The position numbers and the translations under genes were made by a program. 64,000 nucleotides of DNA, from NCBI RefSeq assembly GCF_040719375.1, contig NZ_JBFDTP010000002.1, positions 2,480,001-2,544,000 of the forward strand, in the 5' to 3' direction. The DNA comes from Clostridium sp. AN503. GTDB taxonomy: Bacteria; Bacillota; Clostridia; Lachnospirales; Lachnospiraceae. Below are positions 1 through 7,646 of the stretch, one piece after another (the first letter of the stretch is position 1; each line of letters starts with the position of its first letter). The notes beneath the pieces were generated by a model that was not told the origin of the DNA, made no database searches, and was given only the letters and a program-made list of their open reading frames with translations.

Positions 1-182
1 AAGGAAAACAGGCGGCGCACCATCACACGGATCGTCTCCTTCTTCGTATCCTGGATGCTTAGCAGGGTGATGACCCCGGCTGAAGCCGCATAGTTCAGCC
101 CCAGCCCCTCCGCCAGAGCCATAGCCATGCCAGCCCCAGCGGCTATCTTTAGTACCTTTATATAATCAGGTTTTTGAAACAT
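1..182 (-). CDS. Aromatic acid exporter family (FUSC-like) protein, N-terminal fragment
   Basis: Only the first 60 codons lie in the window; the gene runs off the left edge. It starts at an ATG at 182 with GGAGATGGAGATTCT upstream as ribosome binding site. The visible residues begin MFQKPDYIKVLKIAAG and include AEGLGLNYAASAGVITLLSIQDTK, written here only as the positions 24-47 segment, with the conserved 'aGvitLLsiqdTkket' feel of the Clostridial aromatic acid exporter family. This suggests an inner-membrane exporter with an N-terminal helical membrane bundle. The family call rests on recall of this N-terminal pattern and cannot be confirmed without the rest of the gene. Confidence 0.6.
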   Translation of the reverse strand, partial: MFQKPDYIKVLKIAAGAGMAMALAEGLGLNYAASAGVITLLSIQDTKKETIRVMVRRLFS

Positions 183-254
183 AGAATCTCCATCTCCATT
201 TTTCTCTCTCAATTTCACCCCTGGATCAGAGTTCGTCCAGAGGCTTAACTCCGT

Positions 255-1241
255 TTACCATTCAGGATTTCCTCGCCTCTTACTCCGGTCCATGGCAGAG
301 GTCCATAACTTCAAATACTGTCTGACTGTGTCAAAGCGCGGCGACGCATATGCCCTGTCCGGTGTGTTTTCTCTGTTCATATGAATGTACACAGAAACGT
401 GGATATTCAGCTGCGCCTCGATCTGTTGTTTGCAGTCGTCCATAATACTTTGTATCCCATGATGGAGCATTCCCGGATGGACAGACAGAACCATGATCCC
501 GCCCCTCTCCTCTGGCCCATAATCGTGAAATTCAAACAGCTCCATCTGGACCGCACTGCCGTAGGGACGAAGGATCTGTGCAATCCGCTCTGTCTCCTCC
601 TGGCTCAAGCCTTCCCCTAAAAGCAGACTGACATTTTTCATAAATGACTTGATCCCATCCACAGCTATCATACCTGCAAGCAGCAGACCTGCAATCCCGT
701 CAACAGGCAGCGAGGTAAGCTGGTGAAGGACAGGAGTCACTGCAACCAGAATGATCCCCTTTATATCCGCCAGCACATTTTTCTGATACGCTTCCATCGC
801 AGGGGATTTCATCTCTTTATTTTCCTTCTCTATACACTTCGCCATCGCCATCTTCACACCAGCCCCGGCTGCTGCCGTCAGCAGGATCGGGAACAGCGCT
901 CCAACCGGCTCTGGATGAAGCAGCCTCCCTACAGATTCTTTCCCCAGGGCAAATGCAGCCAGCAGGACCATCTCAGAGATAAGAAGTCCTGTAATATACT
1001 CAATCCGTCCATGTCCATTGGGGTGCATTGAATCTTTCCCCCTGCCGGAAATCTTAAATCCCAGCAGCATGAGCAGAGAATTGCATGCATCGATCAGATT
1101 ATCTATTCCTTCCGAGACGACGGCAATACTGTTCCCCATTGTTCCCACAATAATATACACAAGAAACAGACAGAAATTCCCTGACGCCATCAGGATGCTT
1201 GTTTTGTATCCTTTTTCCTGCCTGCATGTTCCATCAGCCAT
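255..1241 (-). CDS. Cation diffusion facilitator (CDF) family transporter, divergent
   Basis: A 328-residue membrane protein related to proton-coupled divalent metal exporters (Zn/Fe/Mn). Visible family features are an aspartate pair in the second membrane segment (GIDNLID), the cytosolic HPNGHGRIEY loop that matches HPFGHGRIEY of canonical members, and a NVLAD motif in a later helix where CDF proteins carry D/HxxxD. The asparagine there departs from the usual metal ligand, so substrate choice may differ. The start at 1241 is favoured because AGGAGGTGATATT precedes that ATG; the longer frame to 1289 would overlap the upstream marR gene. It lies directly behind that MarR regulator, so metal- or stress-responsive control is likely. 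Confidence 0.82.
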   Translation of the reverse strand: MADGTCRQEKGYKTSILMASGNFCLFLVYIIVGTMGNSIAVVSEGIDNLIDACNSLLMLLGFKISGRGKDSMHPNGHGRIEYITGLLISEMVLLAAFALGKESVGRLLHPEPVGALFPILLTAAAGAGVKMAMAKCIEKENKEMKSPAMEAYQKNVLADIKGIILVAVTPVLHQLTSLPVDGIAGLLLAGMIAVDGIKSFMKNVSLLLGEGLSQEETERIAQILRPYGSAVQMELFEFHDYGPEERGGIMVLSVHPGMLHHGIQSIMDDCKQQIEAQLNIHVSVYIHMNRENTPDRAYASPRFDTVRQYLKLWTSAMDRSKRRGNPEW

Positions 1242-1245
1242 AATA

Positions 1246-1803
1246 TCACCTCCTAAAAGGTCCGGTTCCCGGGAAATGTTCGAATCCAAATCTGTTTTCT
1301 ACGTCACCTTCAAATACCCGGTCCCGGTAATCCCCACCTCTGCGCTGTCCCATGTGCCTCCTGTCCAGGGTTCCATCATTCTGCCATGATGCGATCAGGC
1401 GTTCCAGGTATTCACCCAGATTCTTCTGTTCCTCCCGGGTCAGGCACTGAAACAGGTCCTCTGACCCATCTCCATCAAGATCCATCTCATCCGATACCGT
1501 CCGTCCTTTTTCCGTCAGCGTGACGATCATTACCCGGCCGTCTTCCTCAGACGGCGTCCTCGTAATATAGCCGCAATGCTCCAGCTTGCTTAAAAGCTCA
1601 CCGATCGCCTGCTTGCTCATATCCAGGATATAAGTCAGTTCCTTTTGTGTGATTTCCCTCTTCATTCTCAATATGGACAGTACCCGCCCCTGCCCTCTGT
1701 GAGGATTCATCACTGCTCTTTGTCTTCCGCCCATCATTTGCCTGCGCAGCAAGCCTTCCAGTCTCATTAATAGATTCATTAACTTTTTACTTTCTTCACT
1801 CAT
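1246..1803 (-). CDS. MarR family transcriptional regulator
   Basis: A 185-residue winged-helix repressor. The central region carries the MarR DNA-binding pattern (TQKELTYILDMSKQAIGELLSKLE, residues about 53-76) followed by the wing with DGRVMIVTLTEKG. Family members are usually 140-150 residues; this one has an extra arginine- and glycine-rich tail of about 40 residues after the last dimerisation helix. The stop overlaps the ribosome binding site of the downstream CDF transporter, so the two are almost certainly co-transcribed and translationally coupled. A dyad overlaps its own promoter (1852-1895), which points to autorepression. The ligand is unknown. Confidence 0.88.
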   Translation of the reverse strand: MSEESKKLMNLLMRLEGLLRRQMMGGRQRAVMNPHRGQGRVLSILRMKREITQKELTYILDMSKQAIGELLSKLEHCGYITRTPSEEDGRVMIVTLTEKGRTVSDEMDLDGDGSEDLFQCLTREEQKNLGEYLERLIASWQNDGTLDRRHMGQRRGGDYRDRVFEGDVENRFGFEHFPGTGPFRR

Positions 1804-1851
1804 TTTAACTGTCCTCCATCTCTTATTTCAAAAAGTAATGTACTTGACTAT

Positions 1852-1895
1852 TATAATACAGGTACTTGACCATTTTGTCAAGTACCTGTATTATA
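1852..1895 (-). promoter_or_regulatory. marR promoter with overlapping 19-bp inverted repeat (probable operator)
   Basis: On the minus strand TTGACA (1881-1876) is separated by 17 bp from TATTAT (1858-1853), a good sigma-A promoter for marR. A perfect inverted repeat (1852-1870 and 1877-1895, six-base centre) covers both hexamers. Its inner part reads TACTTGAC-N6-GTCAAGTA, and a further TACTTGAC copy lies at 1841-1848. A dyad placed over the -35/-10 region fits MarR autorepression. The repeat also covers the last codons of the upstream phosphoesterase gene; there is no T-run, so a terminator role is unlikely. Confidence 0.7.
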
Positions 1896-2376
1896 ATTCA
1901 AATTTTTCTATGTTATATATTCCTTCCCCGTCCTTTACCTCAACCACCGCCATAGTAACCGGAAGGTGAAAACGTTTTGGGCCACAGCCTCCCGGATTCA
2001 ACATCGTAATCCCATTTCTCTGATCCAGATCAAACTTATGTGAATGTCCATAAACCACAAGGTCAAAATTCTCTGTGTTCTCAGGAATCTGCCTTTTATC
2101 ATGGGTTATATAAATCCTTAAGCCAAATAATTCTATATCCAGGCTATTTGGCAGATTTTCAGCCCACTCCCTGTCATTATTTCCTCTTACCGCATAGACC
2201 GCAGCAATTTGTTCCAGTTCATGGAGCAGGGCCTCCCGGTCGATATCCCCGCCATGCAAGATCACTTCACAGGTGGCAAGGATTGCCTTTACTTCTTCTC
2301 TGAGCAGTCCATGCGTATCGGAGATCACCCCGATCCTGTGAAGCTTATGTTCTTTGACGGTATTATGATTGGTCAT
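1891..2376 (-). CDS. YfcE/MJ0936-type metallophosphoesterase
   Basis: A calcineurin-like phosphoesterase of about 161 residues, the usual size of this family. All metal-binding motifs are visible in order: SDTHG, HGGDID, RGNND, THDK, YGHSHK, and a terminal NPGG. Family members hydrolyse phosphodiesters with a two-metal centre in the cytoplasm; the physiological substrate is usually unknown. The ATG at 2376 follows the stop of the upstream gene by two bases, suggesting coupling; a TTG at 2400 is an alternative start but has no better ribosome binding site. The 3' end reaches into the marR operator. Confidence 0.85.
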   Translation of the reverse strand: MTNHNTVKEHKLHRIGVISDTHGLLREEVKAILATCEVILHGGDIDREALLHELEQIAAVYAVRGNNDREWAENLPNSLDIELFGLRIYITHDKRQIPENTENFDLVVYGHSHKFDLDQRNGITMLNPGGCGPKRFHLPVTMAVVEVKDGEGIYNIEKFEL

Positions 2377-2378
2377 TA

Positions 2379-3086
2379 TCAATTGTTTAACGTTCTCCAA
2401 TCTTTCAAAAGGTCAAATTGCACCCCATCCCGCTCGTAAAACTGATCTGTAATGATCTGTGGATTCCTGTCATGGAGCGCCTGGATAACCTCATTACAGC
2501 TCGTTATTGTAAAATTTGCATTATAATAGAGCTCATCATCCTGTTTCGAAACAAAAACCAGACCTTGCTTATAACCACCGATCCCGGGAATTGTTTTACA
2601 ATAAATCGCTGCCATCACATCTTCAAGCCTTCTTATGTAACTCTTTCCTAATGGCGACGGCATAACAAGGTAATTCCTGGTTATGAAACATCCAACCTGA
2701 AGGTCCTTCAGCGCAGTGCCTGCAGGCATAGTGCTGATGCAAATTACGTCAGAAGCCAACAGTTCCTGGTCGATCCGTTTTATCTCCTCCGCTCCATACC
2801 CTGATTCCTTCTGATAAAAGCTGAGATAACCATTCACTTTTTTCTTTTGTAAAATAAAACCCATTAGAAGCATAAGCACTCCGGGTATACCAAAGATTCC
2901 TCCAAAAAAAAGACCTATTATTGGTATGGACTTAAATAAAACTCCTGATACGACTGCAGTAATCACCAGAAAGATGCCACCTGCAAAGCATCCCTTATTC
3001 ATCCCGCCAGTGTTCCTTAAGTACTTTAAAACGCTGCCGTCCTTTGTCATTTTTCTGCGCATCTCTTCTGTTACAGATATAATCAT
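2379..3086 (-). CDS. Small membrane protein of unknown function
   Basis: A 235-residue protein that I cannot assign to a family. Two adjacent hydrophobic segments (about residues 34-55 and 58-80, rich in Gly/Ile/Val) form a hairpin anchor, followed by a mixed soluble domain with several short strand-like stretches. GGGAGGTAATT precedes the ATG at 3086. The sequence just upstream holds a copy of the last codons of rlmH (3098-3116). Without the inserted toxin-antitoxin segment this gene would begin about 10 bp after the rlmH stop, so it probably used to be the next gene in the rlmH operon. Confidence 0.6.
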   Translation of the reverse strand: MIISVTEEMRRKMTKDGSVLKYLRNTGGMNKGCFAGGIFLVITAVVSGVLFKSIPIIGLFFGGIFGIPGVLMLLMGFILQKKKVNGYLSFYQKESGYGAEEIKRIDQELLASDVICISTMPAGTALKDLQVGCFITRNYLVMPSPLGKSYIRRLEDVMAAIYCKTIPGIGGYKQGLVFVSKQDDELYYNANFTITSCNEVIQALHDRNPQIITDQFYERDGVQFDLLKDWRTLNN

Positions 3087-3097
3087 AATTACCTCCC

Positions 3098-3116
3098 GTC
3101 ATTTGTGATATGGTTC
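3098..3116. repeat. Left direct repeat: copy of the rlmH 3' end (attachment-site-like)
   Basis: The 19 bases gtcatttgtgatatggttc are identical to 4056-4074, which is the real rlmH terminus. On the minus strand they encode the end of RlmH, ..EPYHK then TGA. Staphylococcal SCC elements use the equivalent position of rlmH (orfX) as attB. The two copies lie 958 bp apart and bracket the phd-doc module. Confidence 0.8.
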
Positions 3117-3183
3117 TCCGTAACGCTACCAACGGTGAAACCATCATTCCTACTAGAATTATATACTATCTTCACTGATTTTT

Positions 3184-3203
3184 AAACATAGAATTCTATG
3201 TTT
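3184..3203. repeat. Perfect 20-bp palindrome inside the rlmH insertion
   Basis: AAACATAGAATTCTATGTTT reads the same on both strands. It sits between the left rlmH-like repeat and the end of doc, with no T-run beside it, so it looks more like a protein-binding or recombination site than a terminator. The rest of 3204-3350 is AT-rich and shows no gene I can support. Confidence 0.5.
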
Positions 3204-3350
3204 GAAGTATATGACATAAAAAAAGAAGGCATACCCTTTTGGGTTACATCCTCCTTAATTGTCAAGATACTAATAATGTCGTCATTTAACTGCCTTTAGC
3301 CTTTAATCTCTTGTCATTCCTTTAGCAAATCTAGTTTAAATATCCCATAT

Positions 3351-3731
3351 TTATACTATTTTATGCTCCATAATCCATTTTAAAATGCCTTCATAATCAA
3401 CAGTTCCACCTGCTACCCCCAATCCTAATATAATCAATTCCTCTTGACTATATTTCAAATCAATATGGTTTAGCTTGAGTGTCATTAACATAGATAACAT
3501 CCCAATTCTCTTATTTCCATCTAAAAAAGCATGGTTATTCACAATACCAAAAGCAAGCCTGGCAGCTTTTTCTTCTATTGTGGAGTAGACCTCTATATCT
3601 CCAAATCCACTGGAAGTACTAAAAACAGCTGATTCCAGTAAACCTTTATCTCTAAGCCCGTCCAATCCACCTGTTTTCTTTATTAACAGGCTGTGAATTT
3701 CTATTATTTCATCCACTGTCAAAATAATCAT
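3351..3731 (-). CDS. doc: Doc-type Fic family toxin
   Basis: A 126-residue death-on-curing protein, the normal size for Doc. The Fic signature HAFLDGNKR is intact at residues 67-75; Doc enzymes use this loop to phosphorylate elongation factor Tu and stop translation. The start codon overlaps the stop of the upstream antitoxin gene by four bases (ATGA), the standard antitoxin-toxin arrangement. The codons are AT-rich compared with neighbouring genes, in line with acquisition by transfer. It lies within the repeat-bounded insertion at rlmH. Confidence 0.9.
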   Translation of the reverse strand: MIILTVDEIIEIHSLLIKKTGGLDGLRDKGLLESAVFSTSSGFGDIEVYSTIEEKAARLAFGIVNNHAFLDGNKRIGMLSMLMTLKLNHIDLKYSQEELIILGLGVAGGTVDYEGILKWIMEHKIV

Positions 3732-3979
3732 TTCGCTAACTCCAGAAAAGCTTCCATGTTCTCTTTAATTAAGGTATCCGCAGTTTCTTTTATCTTCCTT
3801 CTTCTGGCTTCCTGAATTCCTTTCACTACCTCATATTCTTCAAAATCTACCACAATATATTTAGGCTTATTATTTTTTAGAATCACAGCAAGGCCATTTT
3901 CATCCACCATATGGGTTACTTTTGAAAAATTCTGATTTGCCTCAGTCATCGCCACAAGATTATCCGTATTTATCATCAT
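3728..3979 (-). CDS. phd: Phd/YefM-type antitoxin
   Basis: An 83-residue antitoxin. Its N-terminal part (MINTDNLVAMTEANQNFSKV onward) has the typical Phd pattern of a short strand, a helix ending in NFSKV, then a strand with KPKYIVV and DFEEYE. The C-terminal helix is the expected toxin-neutralising segment. The start at 3979 is chosen because AGAGAGGTG lies 7-8 bases upstream; the ATGs at 3985 and 3976 are alternatives, and the longer frame to 4060 would begin inside the rlmH terminus. Phd-type proteins repress their own promoter together with Doc. Confidence 0.87.
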   Translation of the reverse strand: MMINTDNLVAMTEANQNFSKVTHMVDENGLAVILKNNKPKYIVVDFEEYEVVKGIQEARRRKIKETADTLIKENMEAFLELAK

Positions 3980-3998
3980 ATTCATCACCTCTCTATTT

Positions 3999-4027
3999 AG
4001 TATATGATAATTATAGGATAAATACAA
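3999..4027 (-). promoter_or_regulatory. phd-doc promoter
   Basis: Minus-strand TTGTAT (4027-4022), 17-bp spacer, TATACT (4004-3999), about 20 bp ahead of the phd start. The promoter lies inside the insertion, so the module carries its own transcription signal. Confidence 0.6.
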
Positions 4028-4055
4028 CCTATTTTCTGTAATTTTTTCTCTCCCT

Positions 4056-4074
4056 GTCATTTGTGATATGGTTC
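4056..4074. repeat. Right direct repeat: genuine rlmH 3' end
   Basis: This is the second copy of the 19-base sequence also found at 3098-3116. It covers the final codons and stop of the intact rlmH gene, so the insertion left the reading frame complete, as rlmH-specific elements generally do. Confidence 0.8.
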
Positions 4075-4536
4075 CCCATGTACAATCCGGTAGCTCCTGT
4101 AAATCTGCTCCAACAATATCACCCGCATCAGCTGATGCGGGAATGTCATCTTAGAAAAACTCAGCTTATAATCTGCCCGTCTCATAACCGCATCAGAAAG
4201 CCCGAGGGAACCGCCGATGATAAATACGATCTGGCTCTGTCCTCCGACGCCTAACCTGTCAATCTTCTCTGCAAGGCCCTCGGAGTCCAGCATTTCTCCC
4301 TCAATGGCAAGAGCCATCACATAGGAGCCGTCCTTAATCTGCGCCAGAATCCGCTCCCCTTCTTTTTCCTTGATCTGCCGCTCCTGCAGCTCACTGGCTC
4401 CATCCGGGGTCTTTTCATCTGCTACCTGAACAATATCCAGCTTGCAGTACCGGCTCAACCGCTTACTGTATTCTGCAATCGCATCCGTATAAAACTTTTC
4501 CTTGATCTTTCCTACGGTTATCAGCGTAATCTTCAT
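4057..4536 (-). CDS. rlmH: 23S rRNA pseudouridine-1915 N3-methyltransferase RlmH
   Basis: A 159-residue SPOUT-class methyltransferase, exactly the family length. It begins MKITLITVGKIKEKFY, has the S-adenosylmethionine-binding knot region with FIIGGSLGLSDAV, and ends with the conserved SFSKMTFPHQLMRVILLEQIYRS and HGEPYHK. The enzyme methylates pseudouridine 1915 in helix 69 of 23S rRNA. AAGGAAA precedes the ATG. Its 3' end is the site at which the adjoining phd-doc segment is inserted. Confidence 0.97.
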   Translation of the reverse strand: MKITLITVGKIKEKFYTDAIAEYSKRLSRYCKLDIVQVADEKTPDGASELQERQIKEKEGERILAQIKDGSYVMALAIEGEMLDSEGLAEKIDRLGVGGQSQIVFIIGGSLGLSDAVMRRADYKLSFSKMTFPHQLMRVILLEQIYRSYRIVHGEPYHK

Positions 4537-4601
4537 ATCTATAATGGTTTCCTTTTCCTAATTACCGCCACTCGTTTCTTCCTGGACTTTCTCAAGCCGT
4601 C

Positions 4602-5609
4602 CTATACCTTCTCATAGGTCTTCCGGTGACTTTCCAAACTCCGTTTTCTCCCGGACTTCACCACCTTGACCGGCATACCGGTCACCTTCCGGTCGATCCC
4701 GTAGATGATCTTCAAAAAGCGCCCGACCTCTGCCCAGGCCTCCCGGCTCTCCGGGATCAGCCGCAGAGCCATCTGGAACACATGGAACATCCCGTCATAC
4801 ACGGAAAGCCTCAGCCTGCCGTGGGAAGCCCGAAGCTTTGCCGCCACAGTGAGCGTATCACTGAGCAGCACTTCCTCACTGCCCACCTGCATCAGTGTGG
4901 GCGGAAAACCATGATAATCGCCGAACACCGGGGACATATACGGGTCTGTCGGGTCAGCTTCTCCAATATAACTGCTGTTATACAGCATGTTGTCCTTCGT
5001 GTTCCCAAACTGAGGGTCCCGGGAATAGTTGGTCGTATAGCTCTCCCCGCTGCAGGTTAAATCCGCCCAGGGCGACATCACAATGATACCTGCCGGCATG
5101 GGTATGGAGTGATCGCGCAGATACAGAGTCAGGGCAAGGGTAAGGCCGCCGCCTGCCGAGTCCCCGGCGATAATGATCTTCTCCGGCGCATACTTTTTTT
5201 CCTCGATCAGCCACAGGTAAGCAGCCACCGCATCCTCCAGCGCCGCCGGATACGGATGCTCCGGCGCCACGCGGTAATCGACGGTCAGTACGTCGCCGCC
5301 CAGGCTCCTTCTGGAATATTGGACCGCAAAATCACGGTAGGTATTCTTCATCGGACCAATATAGCCGCCACCGTGGATCTGCAGGATTACCCGCCCGGTG
5401 CACACCGCGGAGGGACGCAGATATTCCATCTTAAACGCATCCATCTCCACGATCTCATACTCAAAATCCGGCGGACAGATCCATGCCGGTTCCACCGGGT
5501 TCATACGAAACTCCCCGGTCTGAAACTTATGCCCCATGGCGGAATCCATCATGTTCCTCATCATGTCCCGCACCAGTTTGCCGCGCAGGCTTACCTTCTG
5601 GTCCCTCAT
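4602..5609 (-). CDS. Alpha/beta hydrolase, hormone-sensitive-lipase family esterase
   Basis: A 335-residue esterase. The oxyanion motif HGGGY is at residues 79-83, the nucleophile elbow GDSAGG at 149-154 (Ser151), and the remaining triad members are consistent with the Asp of EADPTDPYMSP and the His of GMFHVFQ. It belongs to the HSL group that acts on short acyl esters or N-acetyl groups. AGGAGG lies just ahead of the ATG. It follows the HxxxDG acyltransferase gene by 25 bp in the same direction, so one enzyme may form and the other hydrolyse the same ester; that pairing is inference. Confidence 0.88.
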   Translation of the reverse strand: MRDQKVSLRGKLVRDMMRNMMDSAMGHKFQTGEFRMNPVEPAWICPPDFEYEIVEMDAFKMEYLRPSAVCTGRVILQIHGGGYIGPMKNTYRDFAVQYSRRSLGGDVLTVDYRVAPEHPYPAALEDAVAAYLWLIEEKKYAPEKIIIAGDSAGGGLTLALTLYLRDHSIPMPAGIIVMSPWADLTCSGESYTTNYSRDPQFGNTKDNMLYNSSYIGEADPTDPYMSPVFGDYHGFPPTLMQVGSEEVLLSDTLTVAAKLRASHGRLRLSVYDGMFHVFQMALRLIPESREAWAEVGRFLKIIYGIDRKVTGMPVKVVKSGRKRSLESHRKTYEKV

Positions 5610-5634
5610 TCATCCTCCTGTTTTACCATTTCTG

Positions 5635-7101
5635 TCAGATATGGAAGCGCCGGTTCAGCTCTTCCTTCCAGTTCCTTCTTCCGCTCATATAGTCGAAAAG
5701 CCCCCGCGCCGCAGTCTCTCCGGTATGGCCTACCTGCTTTGCCATGCGGGTGGCTTTGGCCTCTCCTCCCTTGCGCAGGATCAGCACCTTTCTGATCCGC
5801 GGATACATGGTCCTCTTTTTCGCCGCGCACAGCTCGTTCCCCTCCAGGCGCACAGACACACCGTCTTCCCTGAGCCTGCCAAAGAAACTCTTTTGAAGCC
5901 TGCTGTCTGCAAACACCGAGGTGAACGTCACCACCATCTCATCCCCATAAGCGCAGACCGCGCACTTGAGCGGCTGTCTCCTGGACACGCCGATCATCAG
6001 ATGGAACCGCTCAATAGAATCCGCATACTCCGGCTCCATTTTGATCGGTCCCACATTGGAGAGCGTCATCGTATAGGCCCGGTCCTTCAGCCGGAACACC
6101 AGCCCCAGCGCCAGGCTTTTGAATACCAGCGGGATTGCTCTTAAATACCATTTCTTTTCATTGGAAACGTTGTAGGAAATACTCTCCTCCAGCTTCTCCC
6201 TGTCTATCTTTTTATCCATCTGCCTGCTGATTTTTTTGAGCAGTGCAGGAAATGTCATATCCGGATTCCGGAAGAGATGGCCGATCATGGTCACTGCAAA
6301 AAAGTTCGCCATGGTATCCGATCCGAAAAATGCCCGCAGGTTGATCGGCAGATTCAGCACCACCGGGCGTCCGGAGGTCCCGCCTTCTAAATACTCCTGC
6401 CAGACCGACCAGATCAGCGCCGCCGCCAGATACTTCGTGATACTGACCCCATGACTGTGGCAGACTTTCTTTAATTCCGCCACCTTTACATAGCCATGGA
6501 GCACCTGCCCCGCACCAAGGGGAAGATAATCTCCCTCCAGCCGGAAAGCCGGGCGGGAGCTGTAGCTGTGATGCTCCATCTCACGGTAATTCTCCAGATA
6601 GCTGTCCTGTACCTGGAAGTCCTGTTCCTCCGGGCATTTTTCATCCTCTGCGGTCCAGTAGCCCGACTCCCCCTTCGTCAGACGAAGATACTGCTCCGTC
6701 AGGCATTTTAAAAAATTCACCGCTCCAAGCCCGTCCGTCAGGGCATGGAACACCTCCAGGTTGATCCTCCGCTCATAGTAGGTGACACGGAACAAAAACT
6801 TCTGGCTCCCATGGGGATCGATATACCGGCAGGGATAGGTGTTCTCCCGCTGCACCTGCGGAACCTTCTTATTCTCCTCAAAATAGTACCAGAATATGCC
6901 CCTGCGCAGCTTTACCTGGAAATTCCTCATATGGGGCAGAATATCCTCCAGCGCCTGCTGCAATAGCTCCGGCTGCACCTCTTCCTTCAGGGTCGCGGAG
7001 ATCCGGAACACCTGGCTCATATTCTCATTTGCGATCACAGGAAATATCTTTGCGGTATTGTCCAGTCTTCTCCATGCATTCTTCGACTTTGCCTGTTCCA
7101 T
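5635..7101 (-). CDS. Alcohol acetyltransferase-like / condensation-superfamily protein
   Basis: A 488-residue cytoplasmic enzyme with the HxxxDG catalytic signature FHALTDG (His119, Asp123), typical of the CAT / condensation / alcohol O-acetyltransferase fold. A second conserved patch, TLSNVGPI, matches the N-G/S-P region near the C-terminal half in this superfamily. It presumably transfers an acyl group from acyl-CoA or acyl carrier protein to an alcohol or amine. It is not part of a peptide synthetase: there is no carrier domain nearby. It is the first gene of a pair with an esterase. Confidence 0.78.
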   Translation of the reverse strand: MEQAKSKNAWRRLDNTAKIFPVIANENMSQVFRISATLKEEVQPELLQQALEDILPHMRNFQVKLRRGIFWYYFEENKKVPQVQRENTYPCRYIDPHGSQKFLFRVTYYERRINLEVFHALTDGLGAVNFLKCLTEQYLRLTKGESGYWTAEDEKCPEEQDFQVQDSYLENYREMEHHSYSSRPAFRLEGDYLPLGAGQVLHGYVKVAELKKVCHSHGVSITKYLAAALIWSVWQEYLEGGTSGRPVVLNLPINLRAFFGSDTMANFFAVTMIGHLFRNPDMTFPALLKKISRQMDKKIDREKLEESISYNVSNEKKWYLRAIPLVFKSLALGLVFRLKDRAYTMTLSNVGPIKMEPEYADSIERFHLMIGVSRRQPLKCAVCAYGDEMVVTFTSVFADSRLQKSFFGRLREDGVSVRLEGNELCAAKKRTMYPRIRKVLILRKGGEAKATRMAKQVGHTGETAARGLFDYMSGRRNWKEELNRRFHI

Positions 7102-7135
7102 AGAGCGCCTCTTTTCTTAGATTATCCATGTCATG

Positions 7136-7624
7136 CTAAAATTCTAATATCATATCGTACCAGACCGCCCCGCCGTGTACGGAATCCGACACGCCCAGGC
7201 TGTGGTAGCCAAATCCCTCGTAGAATCCGATCAGCCTGTCCTTGCAGGTCAGGATCAGCCCTTTCCTGCCCTTTTTCCTGGCATCCTCGATCAGATGCCT
7301 CATCAGCCGGGAGGCCAGTCCCTGATGCTGGCACTCCGGAACCACATCCAGGCCGAAGATGCTCTGATAGGCCCCATCCGCCTTATGGCAGCCGGTATCC
7401 TCGAACATCTCGTCCCGGATCGTCCTCTCATCCGTCACGCATCCGTTAATGAATCCAACGATCTCCCCATCCTTCTCCGCCACAAAAAAGCTCTCCGGAA
7501 AAGCTGCGATCCGCTGTGAAAAAGAATCCCGGGTTGCCGCCTCTGCTTCCGGGAAGCAGACCGACTCCACCCGGGCCACAGCGTCCAGATCGTCCGGTAT
7601 CACCTGCCTGATCAAAACGTCCAT
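7136..7624 (-). CDS. GNAT family N-acetyltransferase
   Basis: A 162-residue acetyltransferase with the acetyl-CoA-binding motif A visible as VVPECQHQGLASRLM and the C-terminal FYEGFGYHSLG motif B. The N-terminal RVESVCFPEAEAAT resembles serotonin N-acetyltransferase-like members. A strong AGGAGGAG region precedes the ATG. The substrate cannot be told from sequence. It lies 34 bp upstream of the acyltransferase gene on the same strand and might belong to that transcript. Confidence 0.85.
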   Translation of the reverse strand: MDVLIRQVIPDDLDAVARVESVCFPEAEAATRDSFSQRIAAFPESFFVAEKDGEIVGFINGCVTDERTIRDEMFEDTGCHKADGAYQSIFGLDVVPECQHQGLASRLMRHLIEDARKKGRKGLILTCKDRLIGFYEGFGYHSLGVSDSVHGGAVWYDMILEF

Positions 7625-7646
7625 GTTCTATTCTCCTCCTCTCCGG

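Larger units (their letters stand above)
3098..4074. mobile_element. Putative ~960-bp insertion carrying phd-doc at the rlmH 3' end
   Basis: This segment is bounded by exact 19-bp direct repeats of the rlmH terminus and is visibly more AT-rich than the genes on both sides. It holds only a Phd/Doc module, a perfect 20-bp palindrome (3184-3203) and AT-rich sequence without a gene. No recombinase is present. Excision at the repeats would restore rlmH directly followed by the ribosome binding site of the membrane-protein gene at 3086. I infer a relic or non-autonomous passenger that used an rlmH-specific recombinase; a scar of a once larger island is equally possible. Confidence 0.6.

Noticed and set aside
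1852..1895. Inverted repeat as terminator of the phosphoesterase gene
   Set aside because: No T-run follows either arm and the repeat sits exactly on the marR promoter, so an operator is the better reading.
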